This document shows, in pieces, positions 8,108 through 14,396 of a stretch of DNA of 16,736 nt. Within the stretch, counting starts at the first letter, position 1. Every line of letters begins with the position of its first letter. The notes below the pieces were generated by a model. The model made no database searches. It was not told the origin of the DNA and worked only from the letters and a program-made list of their open reading frames with translations. Source of the stretch: Pleurocapsa sp. MO_226.B13 (GTDB lineage Bacteria > Cyanobacteriota > Cyanobacteriia > Cyanobacteriales > Xenococcaceae); the NCBI GenBank assembly GCA_030064795.1, contig JASJEI010000210.1, forward strand, positions 1-16,736, in the 5' to 3' direction. Both the position numbers and the translations under genes were made by a program.

Positions 8108-8117
8108 AGTTCACCCT
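8108..8117 (+). repeat. Target-site duplication, copy 2 (MITE)
   Basis: agttcaccct, identical to 7972-7981, directly flanking the right inverted repeat of the miniature element. Its boundary could shift by one or two bases because the terminal bases are ambiguous. Confidence 0.85.
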
Positions 8118-8127
8118 TGCCACTCAT

Positions 8128-8412
8128 TAGGGAATAAAAGTAGTTTCTATCCATTAGCTATTGGGAGAAAGTTCTGATTACTGAACTTGTTCTCTAGAAA
8201 TTCCAACTTGATAAATAGACCATGGTAGAAATCGAAGCAATATATTGAGAAACCGGGTTTGCCTCAGCCAACCTTAAGACAGCTTTTTTAATAAATACCG
8301 ATTAGTCTATAATCAAATTGTAGCAAGAGCACATTTTATTTTTTTTGTCAATACTTAAATTTTGGAAATTTAAGCCATCAAATACCGATCTGCTCGTTGC
8401 GGAGATATAGCT
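8128..8412. promoter_or_regulatory. Divergent upstream region between the TDO remnant and the class II aldolase
   Basis: About 285 bp, A+T-rich in its right half. It lies between the original TDO start (8127, minus strand) and the aldolase start (8413, plus strand), so it presumably held promoters for both. The only clear structure is the palindrome at 8354-8374. The sequence ggag about 9 bases before ATG 8413 is the probable aldolase ribosome site. I see no further gene. Confidence 0.5.
8354..8374. promoter_or_regulatory. Palindrome upstream of the aldolase gene, possible operator
   Basis: cttaaattt-tgg-aaatttaag: 9-bp perfect arms around a 3-base centre, 38 bases before the ATG at 8413. 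Its location near a presumed promoter and its symmetry fit a dimeric regulator site. An RNA hairpin in the 5' leader is the alternative. No regulator gene lies nearby. Confidence 0.35.
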
Positions 8413-9192
8413 ATGTTTAGATTAGATCTTCCCTCCAAAATAGACCTTCCTCAACCGCCCACATTAGAGCGTATTGAAGATGAGCGTCTCTATCGCAAAC
8501 AGCGTTTAGCTGCTGCCTTCCGTTTGTTCGCCCATTACGGATTCGATGAAGGCATTGCTGGACACATTACCGTCCGCGATCCCGAATTCTCAGACCACTT
8601 TTGGGTTAATCCTTTCGGGATGTACTTTGGTCACATCCGATTCTCAGACCTTTTGCTGGTCAACCACAAGGGTCAGGTAGTCGAGGGAAACAAGCCAGTG
8701 AATGCTGCTGCTTTTGCTATCCACTCTCAGGTACATAAAGCTCGACCCGATGTCTTAGCAGTGGCTCACGCCCATTCCCTCTATGGCAAAACCTGGTCAA
8801 CCCTTGGACGGCTCCTCGACCCCCTTACCCAGGATTCCTGTGTCTTTTACCAAGACCATGCCCTGTTTGACGACTATACTGGGGTCGTGCTAGACCATGA
8901 GGAAGGTAAGCGACTTGCTACTACTCTTGGGAAAAAGAAAGCCATTATCCTGCGCAACCATGGCTTACTGACAGTTGGTCACTCAGTTGATGAGGCAGCA
9001 TGGTGGTTCATCACCATGGATCGCTCCTGTCAAGCCCAGCTAATGGCTGAAGCAGCAGGAAAACCAGTGCTAATTGACCCCGACATTGCTAGTCTTACTT
9101 ATAAACAGATAGGCTCCCATTACTTGGGTTGGTTTAGCTTTCAGCCATTGTATGACAAGATAGTACTTCAGGAGCCAGACTTACTCGACTAA
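8413..9192 (+). CDS. Class II aldolase/adducin-family protein, 259 aa
   Basis: This family includes zinc-dependent aldolases and epimerases acting on sugar phosphates, plus adducin-like proteins of unclear chemistry. Metal-binding histidines are visible as H119 and H121 (AVAHAHS) and H183 (LRNHGLL). The position that holds the catalytic/metal glutamate in fuculose-phosphate aldolase appears to be asparagine (KPVNAAAFAIH, N97), a feature of the adducin-like branch. The N-terminal half carries HYGFDEGIAGHITVRDP and NPFGMYFGHI, both typical of the branch. Length is normal and the gene looks intact. Its stop codon interlocks with the stop of the convergent Rieske oxygenase gene. It contains no GCGATCGC site. 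A cytosolic lyase or decarboxylase-like enzyme is likely; the substrate is unknown. Confidence 0.9.
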   Translation: MFRLDLPSKIDLPQPPTLERIEDERLYRKQRLAAAFRLFAHYGFDEGIAGHITVRDPEFSDHFWVNPFGMYFGHIRFSDLLLVNHKGQVVEGNKPVNAAAFAIHSQVHKARPDVLAVAHAHSLYGKTWSTLGRLLDPLTQDSCVFYQDHALFDDYTGVVLDHEEGKRLATTLGKKKAIILRNHGLLTVGHSVDEAAWWFITMDRSCQAQLMAEAAGKPVLIDPDIASLTYKQIGSHYLGWFSFQPLYDKIVLQEPDLLD

Positions 9193-10238
9193 TTATATAC
9201 ATAGTTATTCCCATAGTCTGAACTGACTATTTTTGTATCAATTCCCCAGCCCATGTCCAGGCATTTTTGGCGGAGCTTGCGGTAGGCTATTGATAAAGAA
9301 TCAGCGGGAACATGGAGTTCCGATGCTAAATCATAGGGCAAGACTTTAGGACTTTGGGATTCGACAACTGGTTTATCTTCCAGCATAATCTTCAAAGTGC
9401 GTTTTCTTGCATCTCTGTCAGCCCAGGGTGCAGTGGTGAAGTTGCGGAGAAAAAGCCATTTGCTTACCGTTGTGTTGTCATCAATCGGCAAGTGCACACT
9501 GAAGATGATAAGCTTGAAAGAACCAATGGAAAAATCAAATTTAAGTCTGGTAATATTGGGCATATAAAAACTGACTGTTACGCTTAAGGTGCGTGAGCCT
9601 TGTTTTTTGAGAATGGATTTCCAGAAGGCTCTGGTTTTTTTTGGCTTCTTGCCTGTGACAGTAGCACTAGCACTCCACTCTTCTAGATGCACGTCGTACT
9701 CTTCAATCTGAGGCTCTTCTACTCTCCCTCTTCCTTGGGAATTAGGATGGATAAAGGGTAAGTGGGAGATATCAATTAGGTTGTCTAATACCCTAGTGTA
9801 GTGAGCATTCCATGTAAACTCACCGCTAATGCACCGAAAAGTAGAGTCGTCGAATTCAGGAAGGGGCGGAAGAGGAGGACGTTCTTTTTCAGGAAGGTCG
9901 CCCAAGAACAACCAGACCAAACCATATTTTTCCTGAACTGGATAGGTGTCTACGCGAGCCCTCTTGGGTATAAGCATACCAGGCTGATTGGAAGGAATTT
10001 CAATGCATGTCCCGTCTGACTGATATTTCCAACCGTGGTAGAGACAGCGGATGCAATCCCCCTCCACCCTGCCCAGGGATAGGGCAGCACCACGGTGGGC
10101 ACATAGATCTTTGAGAGCGACCACCTGTCCAGTGGAGTCGCGATACAGAACAAAGTCTTGATTTAGGATGGTGATGCGTTTGGGTTTGTTGGTAATCTCT
10201 GAGCTGAATTCACAAGCGTACCAGAAGTTTTTTAACAT
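9189..10238 (-). CDS. Rieske [2Fe-2S] non-heme iron oxygenase, 349 aa
   Basis: A Rieske-type oxygenase alpha subunit, using electrons from a separate reductase to oxygenate or demethylate an organic substrate. The [2Fe-2S] ligands are C46-x-H48 (LCAHRG) and C65-x2-H68 (CLYHGW). The mononuclear iron site is D156-x2-H159-x4-H164 in DNLIDISHLPFIH, with the third ligand probably D288 in MLEDKPVVESQSP. The architecture and the LEDKPVVESQ block resemble the vanillate demethylase / pheophorbide a oxygenase-like group of single-component terminal oxygenases. The start is ATG 10238, not the longer frame from 10301, because a strong AGGAGGA lies 4 bases upstream and the protein then begins MLKNFWYACEF as is usual. 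No ferredoxin or reductase gene is in the window. Substrate unknown. Confidence 0.9.
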   Translation of the reverse strand: MLKNFWYACEFSSEITNKPKRITILNQDFVLYRDSTGQVVALKDLCAHRGAALSLGRVEGDCIRCLYHGWKYQSDGTCIEIPSNQPGMLIPKRARVDTYPVQEKYGLVWLFLGDLPEKERPPLPPLPEFDDSTFRCISGEFTWNAHYTRVLDNLIDISHLPFIHPNSQGRGRVEEPQIEEYDVHLEEWSASATVTGKKPKKTRAFWKSILKKQGSRTLSVTVSFYMPNITRLKFDFSIGSFKLIIFSVHLPIDDNTTVSKWLFLRNFTTAPWADRDARKRTLKIMLEDKPVVESQSPKVLPYDLASELHVPADSLSIAYRKLRQKCLDMGWGIDTKIVSSDYGNNYVYN

Positions 10239-10614
10239 GATTTCCTCCTGCTTTTTAATCAACGGAATGGGGATAATCAGATGATTGGCACAATCTAGCA
10301 ACTTTTCTCAAAGCAAGTAGCAAGACTATAGCCACAAGCGTTGCAGGATATGGATAAAAGCCTGTTAGGAAAAGGAACGCTAAATTTAGGATCCCTCTAA
10401 TACCATGTTAGGTTATTTTAGTCAAGACAAAATCTGGTTTATTTAGATACAATAGAAATAAACCTAAAGTTAAGACTGGTAACGATAGCCAAGCAGAGTA
10501 TTTCTCAGACAAGTAAATTCAGCAGCTGTTTGAGGTTAAGGCAAAATGGTTTCCAGATTTTCCCGCTATAGTCTTGGGAGATTTGCTCGGTACAGCTACT
10601 CGTAGAAATAAATT
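10239..10614. promoter_or_regulatory. Divergent intergenic region between the Rieske and IDO genes
   Basis: About 375 bp between two divergently transcribed genes, so both promoters should lie here. Beyond the Rieske ribosome binding site, I see a possible -10-like tacaat near 10450 pointing toward the IDO gene, without a convincing -35. No convincing Shine-Dalgarno sequence precedes ATG 10615. No small gene or long repeat is visible. Confidence 0.45.
10243..10249 (-). promoter_or_regulatory. Ribosome binding site fixing the Rieske gene start
   Basis: AGGAGGA on the minus strand, 4 bases before ATG 10238. It argues against the upstream in-frame start at 10301, which would add 21 unusual residues. 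Confidence 0.75.
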
Positions 10615-11796
10615 ATGACTACCCTCAAACTGGAAAATTATAATGTGAGCCGAGAATACGGTTTTTTACCGACAATTCCTGCTGTTGCTGTCCAATTACC
10701 AAAAGCCTTGCTAGGATTGCAACAGACAGCTGCTTTATTACCCAAATTGTTGACTACTGGAAAGATTCGCCAAGCGATCGCCAATCTATCCGAAGTTGAC
10801 GTAGAAAGAGAAACTATCAACGAGATGCAGTTGCGTCGGCTGATGCAGATATATTCCTATCTGACTCATGCCTATGTCTGGGGCGAATCAACACCGACCA
10901 AGGTGCTACCGCGCAACATTGCTGTGCCATTTTATCAAATTGCTCAACAACTGGGTAGACCTCCAGTACTATCTTATGCTTCCTACATCTTGGACAATTG
11001 GACGCGCCTTGATGAAAGCAAACCCATTGCTATTGGCAACATCATGCTGGGGCAAAACTTCCTCGGTGGACTAGATGAAGACTGGTTTGTTATAATTCAC
11101 GTTGAAATCGAAGCTAAAGCTGCTCCTGCCCTAGCGTCAATTCCTACTATCTTAGAGGGAATTGCCAGAGATAATGCGATCGCTGTAGTTAAAGCTCTTG
11201 AAAATATCAAGCACGCTTGGAAGAACATCAACGAGACGATGAACAGGATGCCAGAAGGCTGCGACCCTTATATTTACTACCATCGAGTGCGACCTTACAT
11301 TCATGGCTGGAAAAACAACCCCGCACTCCCAGCCGGGTTGATTTATGAAGGAGTAGAAGCCTATGGTGGCAAATCGCAGCAGTTTCGGGGCGAGACGGGA
11401 GCGCAGAGTGCGATCGTGCCTACTATGGATGCTCTATTCAATATCACTCACGCTAACGACCCCTTGCGAGAATATTTATGGGAAATGCGGGATTATATGC
11501 CGCCAAAACATCGCGCTTTTGTCGCAGCTGTCGAAAAGCGATCGAAGCTACGGGATTTTGTACTCAATAGAATGCAGCAACTGCCAAAACTAACAAATTT
11601 ATACAATGACTGTTTATCTTTAATCGAACAATTTCGCACCAAGCATCTAGAATTTGCGACCCGCTACATTCATCAACAAGCTGCTGAACCTCACAATGAT
11701 ACTAGTATCGGTACGGGAGGCACGCCATTTATACGGTATTTAAAGAAACATCGTGATGAAACTAGCCAGCATTTATTGAAACCTGATGTTAGGTGA
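10615..11796 (+). CDS. Indoleamine 2,3-dioxygenase (IDO)-family heme enzyme, 393 aa
   Basis: IDO-family enzymes use heme and O2 to cleave the indole 2,3-bond of tryptophan and related indoles, giving N-formylkynurenine. Family landmarks appear in order: YGFLPTIPAVAVQLP (15-29), THAYVWG (84-90), LGRPPVLSYASYIL (113-126), DEDWFVIIHVEIEAKA (154-169), FRGETGAQSAIVP (257-269), and MRDYMPPKHRAFV (291-303) with the proximal heme ligand H299. The length is normal and the frame is unbroken, so this gene looks functional. It is unrelated in sequence to the TDO remnant about 2.5 kb away. A short hairpin follows, then a scar of two deleted genes, so former operon partners may be lost. The true substrate could be an indole other than tryptophan. 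Confidence 0.9.
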   Translation: MTTLKLENYNVSREYGFLPTIPAVAVQLPKALLGLQQTAALLPKLLTTGKIRQAIANLSEVDVERETINEMQLRRLMQIYSYLTHAYVWGESTPTKVLPRNIAVPFYQIAQQLGRPPVLSYASYILDNWTRLDESKPIAIGNIMLGQNFLGGLDEDWFVIIHVEIEAKAAPALASIPTILEGIARDNAIAVVKALENIKHAWKNINETMNRMPEGCDPYIYYHRVRPYIHGWKNNPALPAGLIYEGVEAYGGKSQQFRGETGAQSAIVPTMDALFNITHANDPLREYLWEMRDYMPPKHRAFVAAVEKRSKLRDFVLNRMQQLPKLTNLYNDCLSLIEQFRTKHLEFATRYIHQQAAEPHNDTSIGTGGTPFIRYLKKHRDETSQHLLKPDVR

Positions 11797-11809
11797 TTTC
11801 AGAGTTTGA

Positions 11810-11827
11810 AGTTGGATTTATCCAACT
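11810..11827. other. Hairpin after the IDO gene
   Basis: agttgga-ttta-tccaact: a 7-bp perfect stem with a 4-base loop, 14 bases after the IDO stop codon. It could be a 3'-end stabilising or terminating structure, but no T-run follows. Confidence 0.4.
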
Positions 11828-11880
11828 CAGGTGATGCTAATAAATAAAGCCTAGCGAAACTAAAAAATGGAGGCTTTTAA

Positions 11881-12015
11881 CTGTTACAACCGCAAGCAAT
11901 ATTAGCCAAAAGAAAGAATCTTTGGCGAGAATTAGTCGGAGGAAAAATACCCAAACGGTTGTGTCCGCCATTAACTCATTACAAATCAGATTGCACATTA
12001 GATGTTGAGTTAGTG
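11881..12015 (+). pseudogene. Remnant: N-terminus of a second DHDPS-like gene
   Basis: The translation from CTG at 11881 includes LWRELVGGKIPKRLCPPLTH followed by YKSDCTLDVEL. It aligns with residues 15-45 of the protein at 4112-5167 (LVRELVGGEMPRLWCPPLTH then YTSEGSLDKER). A good GGAGG lies about 7 bases before the CTG, so the start codon may once have been ATG. Similarity stops near 12015 and a TAA follows at once. More than 300 codons of the gene are absent. It is only moderately similar to the intact copy at DNA level, so it is an old homologue and not a recent duplication. Confidence 0.75.
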
Positions 12016-12029
12016 AGTGTCATTTAATT

Positions 12030-12297
12030 CTAAAGATTTAGTATGCTTTATCGGCGTACGCCCACAGTTGGGATCGGACTGAGAGGGCAAACTCCCTATG
12101 CTGTGGCTAAGGCGTTAGGCGATCGCGGTATTTTTACCTGGCATGGCAATTTTTATACTCTGGGACTGACTGAACGTTTGGGTATAGAATCTAGTGGCAG
12201 ATTGCTTCGGATTGGGCTGGTTCACTACAATACCGTTGAAGAGATTAATCGTCTGCTAATAGCTTTGACCGAGATTGCAGCATTACCAGTGGCTTAA
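12030..12297 (+). pseudogene. Remnant: C-terminus of a cysteine-desulfurase-like (class V aminotransferase fold) gene
   Basis: From about 12043 the frame reads YRRTPTVGIGLRGQTPYAVA, then GIFTWHGNFYTLGLTERLG and LLRIGLVHYNTVEEINRLL to the natural end IAALPVA. This is the C-terminal domain of the cysteine-desulfurase-like group of PLP enzymes, in which xWHGNYYAL and R(I/V)GLxHYNTxEEV are recurrent. The PLP-lysine and all of the large domain, over 300 residues, are missing. An in-frame TAA sits just before the fragment. It joins the DHDPS remnant at a junction near 12015-12043, so one deletion probably removed the 3' part of the first gene and the 5' part of the second. Confidence 0.75.
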
Positions 12298-12343
12298 CTA
12301 ACCAAATTAATGTTATTACGCTGATAGAGTTAATAGTCACGGT

Positions 12344-13288
12344 ATGGAATTAAAATCAAAGCTACTGGATACCCAGAAAGAATTATATCTATACGGCACT
12401 ACTCCTCCGCGACAGGGTACATCGACCGAAAAGCTTTACGCGATCGCGGAAAAATTAACGGCAAGATTATTCAACTTGAACCCAGACGCTATTAATGTCT
12501 CCGATATCCAGGATGAATCAGGCAGGACTAAAATAGCAAGACCTTTCCCTTTTCTGCCAATCGTTGATTCGAGAGAATATGCCCAAATCCTCCATAAATT
12601 AACTGGAATAGAAATCATAAATTACAAGTGTGTTGTCCATCATCCCAGAGAAGATTTTCCTGCCTGGCTCGACCAATCTTGGCAGCAATTTGGTCTTCGT
12701 TATCTTACTTTAGTGGGCGGTTCCTCATCCAAAATAGCTTATCCAGGGCCAACTCTATTTCAAGCCTCGAAGGCGATCGCTTCCCATCAGTATGATTTTG
12801 TGTTTGGAGGGGTAACTATTGCCGAACGTCATCTCAGTAAGGGAAATGAACATCTTAAATTAGTTGCAAAATCCCGTCAGGGAATGCAATTTTTCACTTC
12901 TCAAATAGTGTATCAACCCAAGGCAACTATTAAGTTACTTCAAGATTACGATCGGCAATGTCAAAAACTCAAACTATCCCCTGTCAGAATTATTTTGACC
13001 TTTGCCCCTTGCGGACATCTGAAGACTTTACACTTTTTAAAGTGGTTGGGAGTAGATTTCCCCGAAGATGCTGAACGAGAAATTTTCTCAGCTCAGTTTC
13101 CACTTCAGAAATCTATGGAAGTTTGTTGTTCAAATTTGAGGCGGATTTTAGAATCCATCGAGTATCCCAGAATTCCTTTGGGGATAAATGTCGAGAGTGT
13201 TTCCATCAAAAAAGACGAAATTGATGCTTCCATCAAGCTTTTCCAAGAATTGAAAGGAATTTTGGCTGAATTCTACCAGCAAGAGTAG
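12344..13288 (+). CDS. Methylenetetrahydrofolate reductase-like protein, 314 aa
   Basis: It resembles the MTHFR-like flavoprotein group known from actinobacteria and other bacteria, and is not canonical MetF. Characteristic segments are YGTTPPR (17-23), NVSDIQDESGRT (51-62), YKCVVHHPREDFPAWL (94-109), LTLVGGSS (121-128), FGGVTIAERH (154-163), KGNEHLKL (166-173) and a C-terminal IPLGINVESVSI. A TIM-barrel FAD enzyme reducing methylene-tetrahydrofolate is the family role; the actual substrate here is inferred. The gene is intact. No strong Shine-Dalgarno precedes ATG 12344. It lies downstream of the deletion scar on the same strand, so it may have been in an operon with the lost genes. It is convergent with the precursor gene at 13320, only 31 bases apart. 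Confidence 0.8.
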   Translation: MELKSKLLDTQKELYLYGTTPPRQGTSTEKLYAIAEKLTARLFNLNPDAINVSDIQDESGRTKIARPFPFLPIVDSREYAQILHKLTGIEIINYKCVVHHPREDFPAWLDQSWQQFGLRYLTLVGGSSSKIAYPGPTLFQASKAIASHQYDFVFGGVTIAERHLSKGNEHLKLVAKSRQGMQFFTSQIVYQPKATIKLLQDYDRQCQKLKLSPVRIILTFAPCGHLKTLHFLKWLGVDFPEDAEREIFSAQFPLQKSMEVCCSNLRRILESIEYPRIPLGINVESVSIKKDEIDASIKLFQELKGILAEFYQQE

Positions 13289-13319
13289 AGAGCAGACTGA
13301 CAAAAGAGCGACAGTAAAA

Positions 13320-13598
13320 TCACAAGAAGATGCAGGAATAACATCCTGTCACTTCACAGCAACAAGTTGTTCGACAGCCTGAATGATGCCCTCCCCCCGA
13401 ACGGCACCTCGAATAACACGAAATGTACTCCTCTTCCTCACGGGAGCCCCCTATGTAACCCGTACAAGAACTACAGCTTTGCTGCGGCTGAATGCCAGCG
13501 ACTCCAGCTATTGAACTATTCAAGCCCATTGCGGTGAGAGTAAATAATCCTCCGCTTGCGTAGCGAATGACACCTGGTGATTGACAAGGAAGTTTCAT
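13320..13598 (-). CDS. Candidate RiPP precursor peptide A, 92 aa, Cys-rich
   Basis: A small peptide starting MKLPCQSPGVIRYASGG and ending in a cysteine-dense tail. Ten of its eleven cysteines lie in residues 42-89 (C42, C45, C61, C65, C75, C79-81, C86, C89), with a Gly/Ser/His-rich stretch GGGHHSG near 68-74 and an acidic REEEE at 53-57. A strong AGGAGGA stands 7 bases before the ATG. The N-terminus shares the MKLPxQSxxxxR pattern with the peptide at 14380-14601, suggesting a common leader recognised by shared machinery and a variable core. The PatA/PatG-family protease upstream on the same strand fits leader removal. No modification enzyme is visible, so the mature product is unknown. A small Cys-rich metal-binding protein is the main alternative. 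Confidence 0.7.
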   Translation of the reverse strand: MKLPCQSPGVIRYASGGLFTLTAMGLNSSIAGVAGIQPQQSCSSCTGYIGGSREEEEYISCYSRCRSGGGHHSGCRTTCCCEVTGCYSCIFL

Positions 13599-13605
13599 GT
13601 TTGTG

Positions 13606-13612
13606 TCCTCCT
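13606..13612 (-). promoter_or_regulatory. Ribosome binding site of precursor A
   Basis: AGGAGGA on the minus strand, 7 bases before ATG 13598. Its strength supports translation of this small gene. Confidence 0.7.
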
Positions 13613-13803
13613 AATAAACTATTGAGTTATGTCATATCGAAAGTAAATCGACATATTTTCCTGGTTGGCTCAAACACTATTTCAAAATTCAGGAAAAGGG
13701 AGATCGCACTCTCACTCAAGAACGACTCCTTTCCTGAGTTCTCTATTAGAATTTTGTTGATGCTGTTGGATGGACAGGAATTGCCCACCTTAATAGCACT
13801 TAT

Positions 13804-14175
13804 TTAGTAACCCTCGGGTTTAGGAGGTTGGCAACCGCCTGAGACTTCAATTCTCTCTTTCTTGGACGCACCTATTAATTCAATGCCTTTATAGCCAGTG
13901 ACTCCAGCTAAAGGAATTACTTCATCATAGTTCCCGGTTGCAGGCAAACAGATACCTCCAGGTAAACATCCTACTACCTCTATTCCCCAGTATTCTGGAC
14001 AAGTAACGTAAAACAGTGGAGATAGTCTAACTTCCATATTTATGCATGGCTTAGTACCCTGGACTATCAGGAAAAAGGTATTGTTAACTATTCCCGGAAT
14101 CACTTTATAAGATTCATAATCAATTAGCCGACAACTTTCGGATTGAGGTTGGGCTGCAAAATCAAATTCTGCCAC
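13804..14175 (-). CDS. Small Cys-containing protein of unknown function, 123 aa
   Basis: I do not recognise a named family. The protein starts MAEFDFAAQPQSESCRLIDY if GTG 14175 is used. I prefer this to ATG 14190 because GGAGGA (14183-14188) lies 7 bases before the GTG, while the ATG has no ribosome site and overlaps that GGAGG. The body is rich in beta-branched residues and glycine: FFLIVQGTKP, LSPLFYVTCPEYWGIEVVG, LPGGICLPATG, VTGYKGIELIGASKKE, with a proline-rich end QPPKPEGY. This suggests a compact beta-sandwich protein. It has five cysteines and no signal peptide. It sits between the two candidate precursors on the same strand, so a role in the peptide system (binding partner, immunity or tailoring) is plausible but unproven. 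Confidence 0.7.
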   Translation of the reverse strand: MAEFDFAAQPQSESCRLIDYESYKVIPGIVNNTFFLIVQGTKPCINMEVRLSPLFYVTCPEYWGIEVVGCLPGGICLPATGNYDEVIPLAGVTGYKGIELIGASKKERIEVSGGCQPPKPEGY

Positions 14176-14182
14176 GATCTTT

Positions 14183-14188
14183 TCCTCC
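14183..14188 (-). promoter_or_regulatory. Ribosome binding site deciding a GTG start
   Basis: GGAGGA on the minus strand, 7 bases before GTG 14175 and overlapping the alternative ATG 14190. It favours the shorter 123-aa reading. Confidence 0.6.
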
Positions 14189-14199
14189 ATTTAATGAAT

Positions 14200-14396
14200 T
14201 GTTACAAAATAAATTAAATCTGCGAGAAATTTCGACTGGTGGGCATTGTTGACTTTCTCTTGCCGAAGTATTTCGAGATTTGCTTTGGCAATGTCCACCT
14301 AAAAATTTGAAATTGTCGAACGAGGATAAAGGCGATCGCATCAGGACGCTTTTAAAATGGGAGATGTCTTTACTACACCCTACGATGTTGCTGTAA
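14200..14396 (+). pseudogene. Possible decayed plus-strand ORF between the precursor genes
   Basis: One plus-strand frame reads LNLREISTGGHC, a single TGA, then LSLAEVFRDLLWQCPP followed by KNLKLSNEDKGDRIRTLLKWE up to TAA at 14394-14396. Composition and predicted helicity look protein-like, and only one stop interrupts about 60 codons. I cannot name a family. It overlaps the 3' end of precursor B on the other strand. A chance open frame is the alternative, so this is a weak call. Confidence 0.25.

Larger units (their letters stand above)
7310..8127 (-). pseudogene. Tryptophan 2,3-dioxygenase (TDO) gene, interrupted by a miniature element and 3'-truncated
   Basis: TDO is a heme enzyme opening the indole ring of tryptophan to N-formylkynurenine. 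The distal-histidine motif reads DELQFQIVHQSEELWMKL and the proximal one FRYHHIQLIYRTIG; GSGQESPGFR stands where the substrate loop is expected, and FFPELWEVRN is the usual near-C-terminal segment. The original start is recoverable: ATG at 8127 followed by codons for MSGKGEL, then a 126-bp element with 10-bp duplications, after which LDYEIYLNTKKLLSCQKD continues. Read through the element, translation from this ATG ends at an internal TAA. No good start exists on the near side except TTG at 7940. At the 3' end, TDO-like sequence stops near 7310 and the frame runs into the antisense of the ligase fragment, ending only at 7206. Confidence 0.85.

Noticed and set aside
10239..10301. N-terminal extension of the Rieske oxygenase to 10301
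   Set aside because: The strong AGGAGGA 4 bases before ATG 10238 and the family-like start MLKNFWYA favour the shorter protein.
12030..12297. Reading the PLP-enzyme fragment as kynureninase, completing a tryptophan pathway
   Set aside because: Kynureninase shares the same fold, but the WHGNFYTL and RIGLVHYNTVEE segments match the cysteine-desulfurase-like group better. Pathway logic alone is not evidence.
13577..13807. Plus-strand open frame over the precursor A start
   Set aside because: It is antisense to the ribosome site and leader of precursor A and lacks its own start signals.
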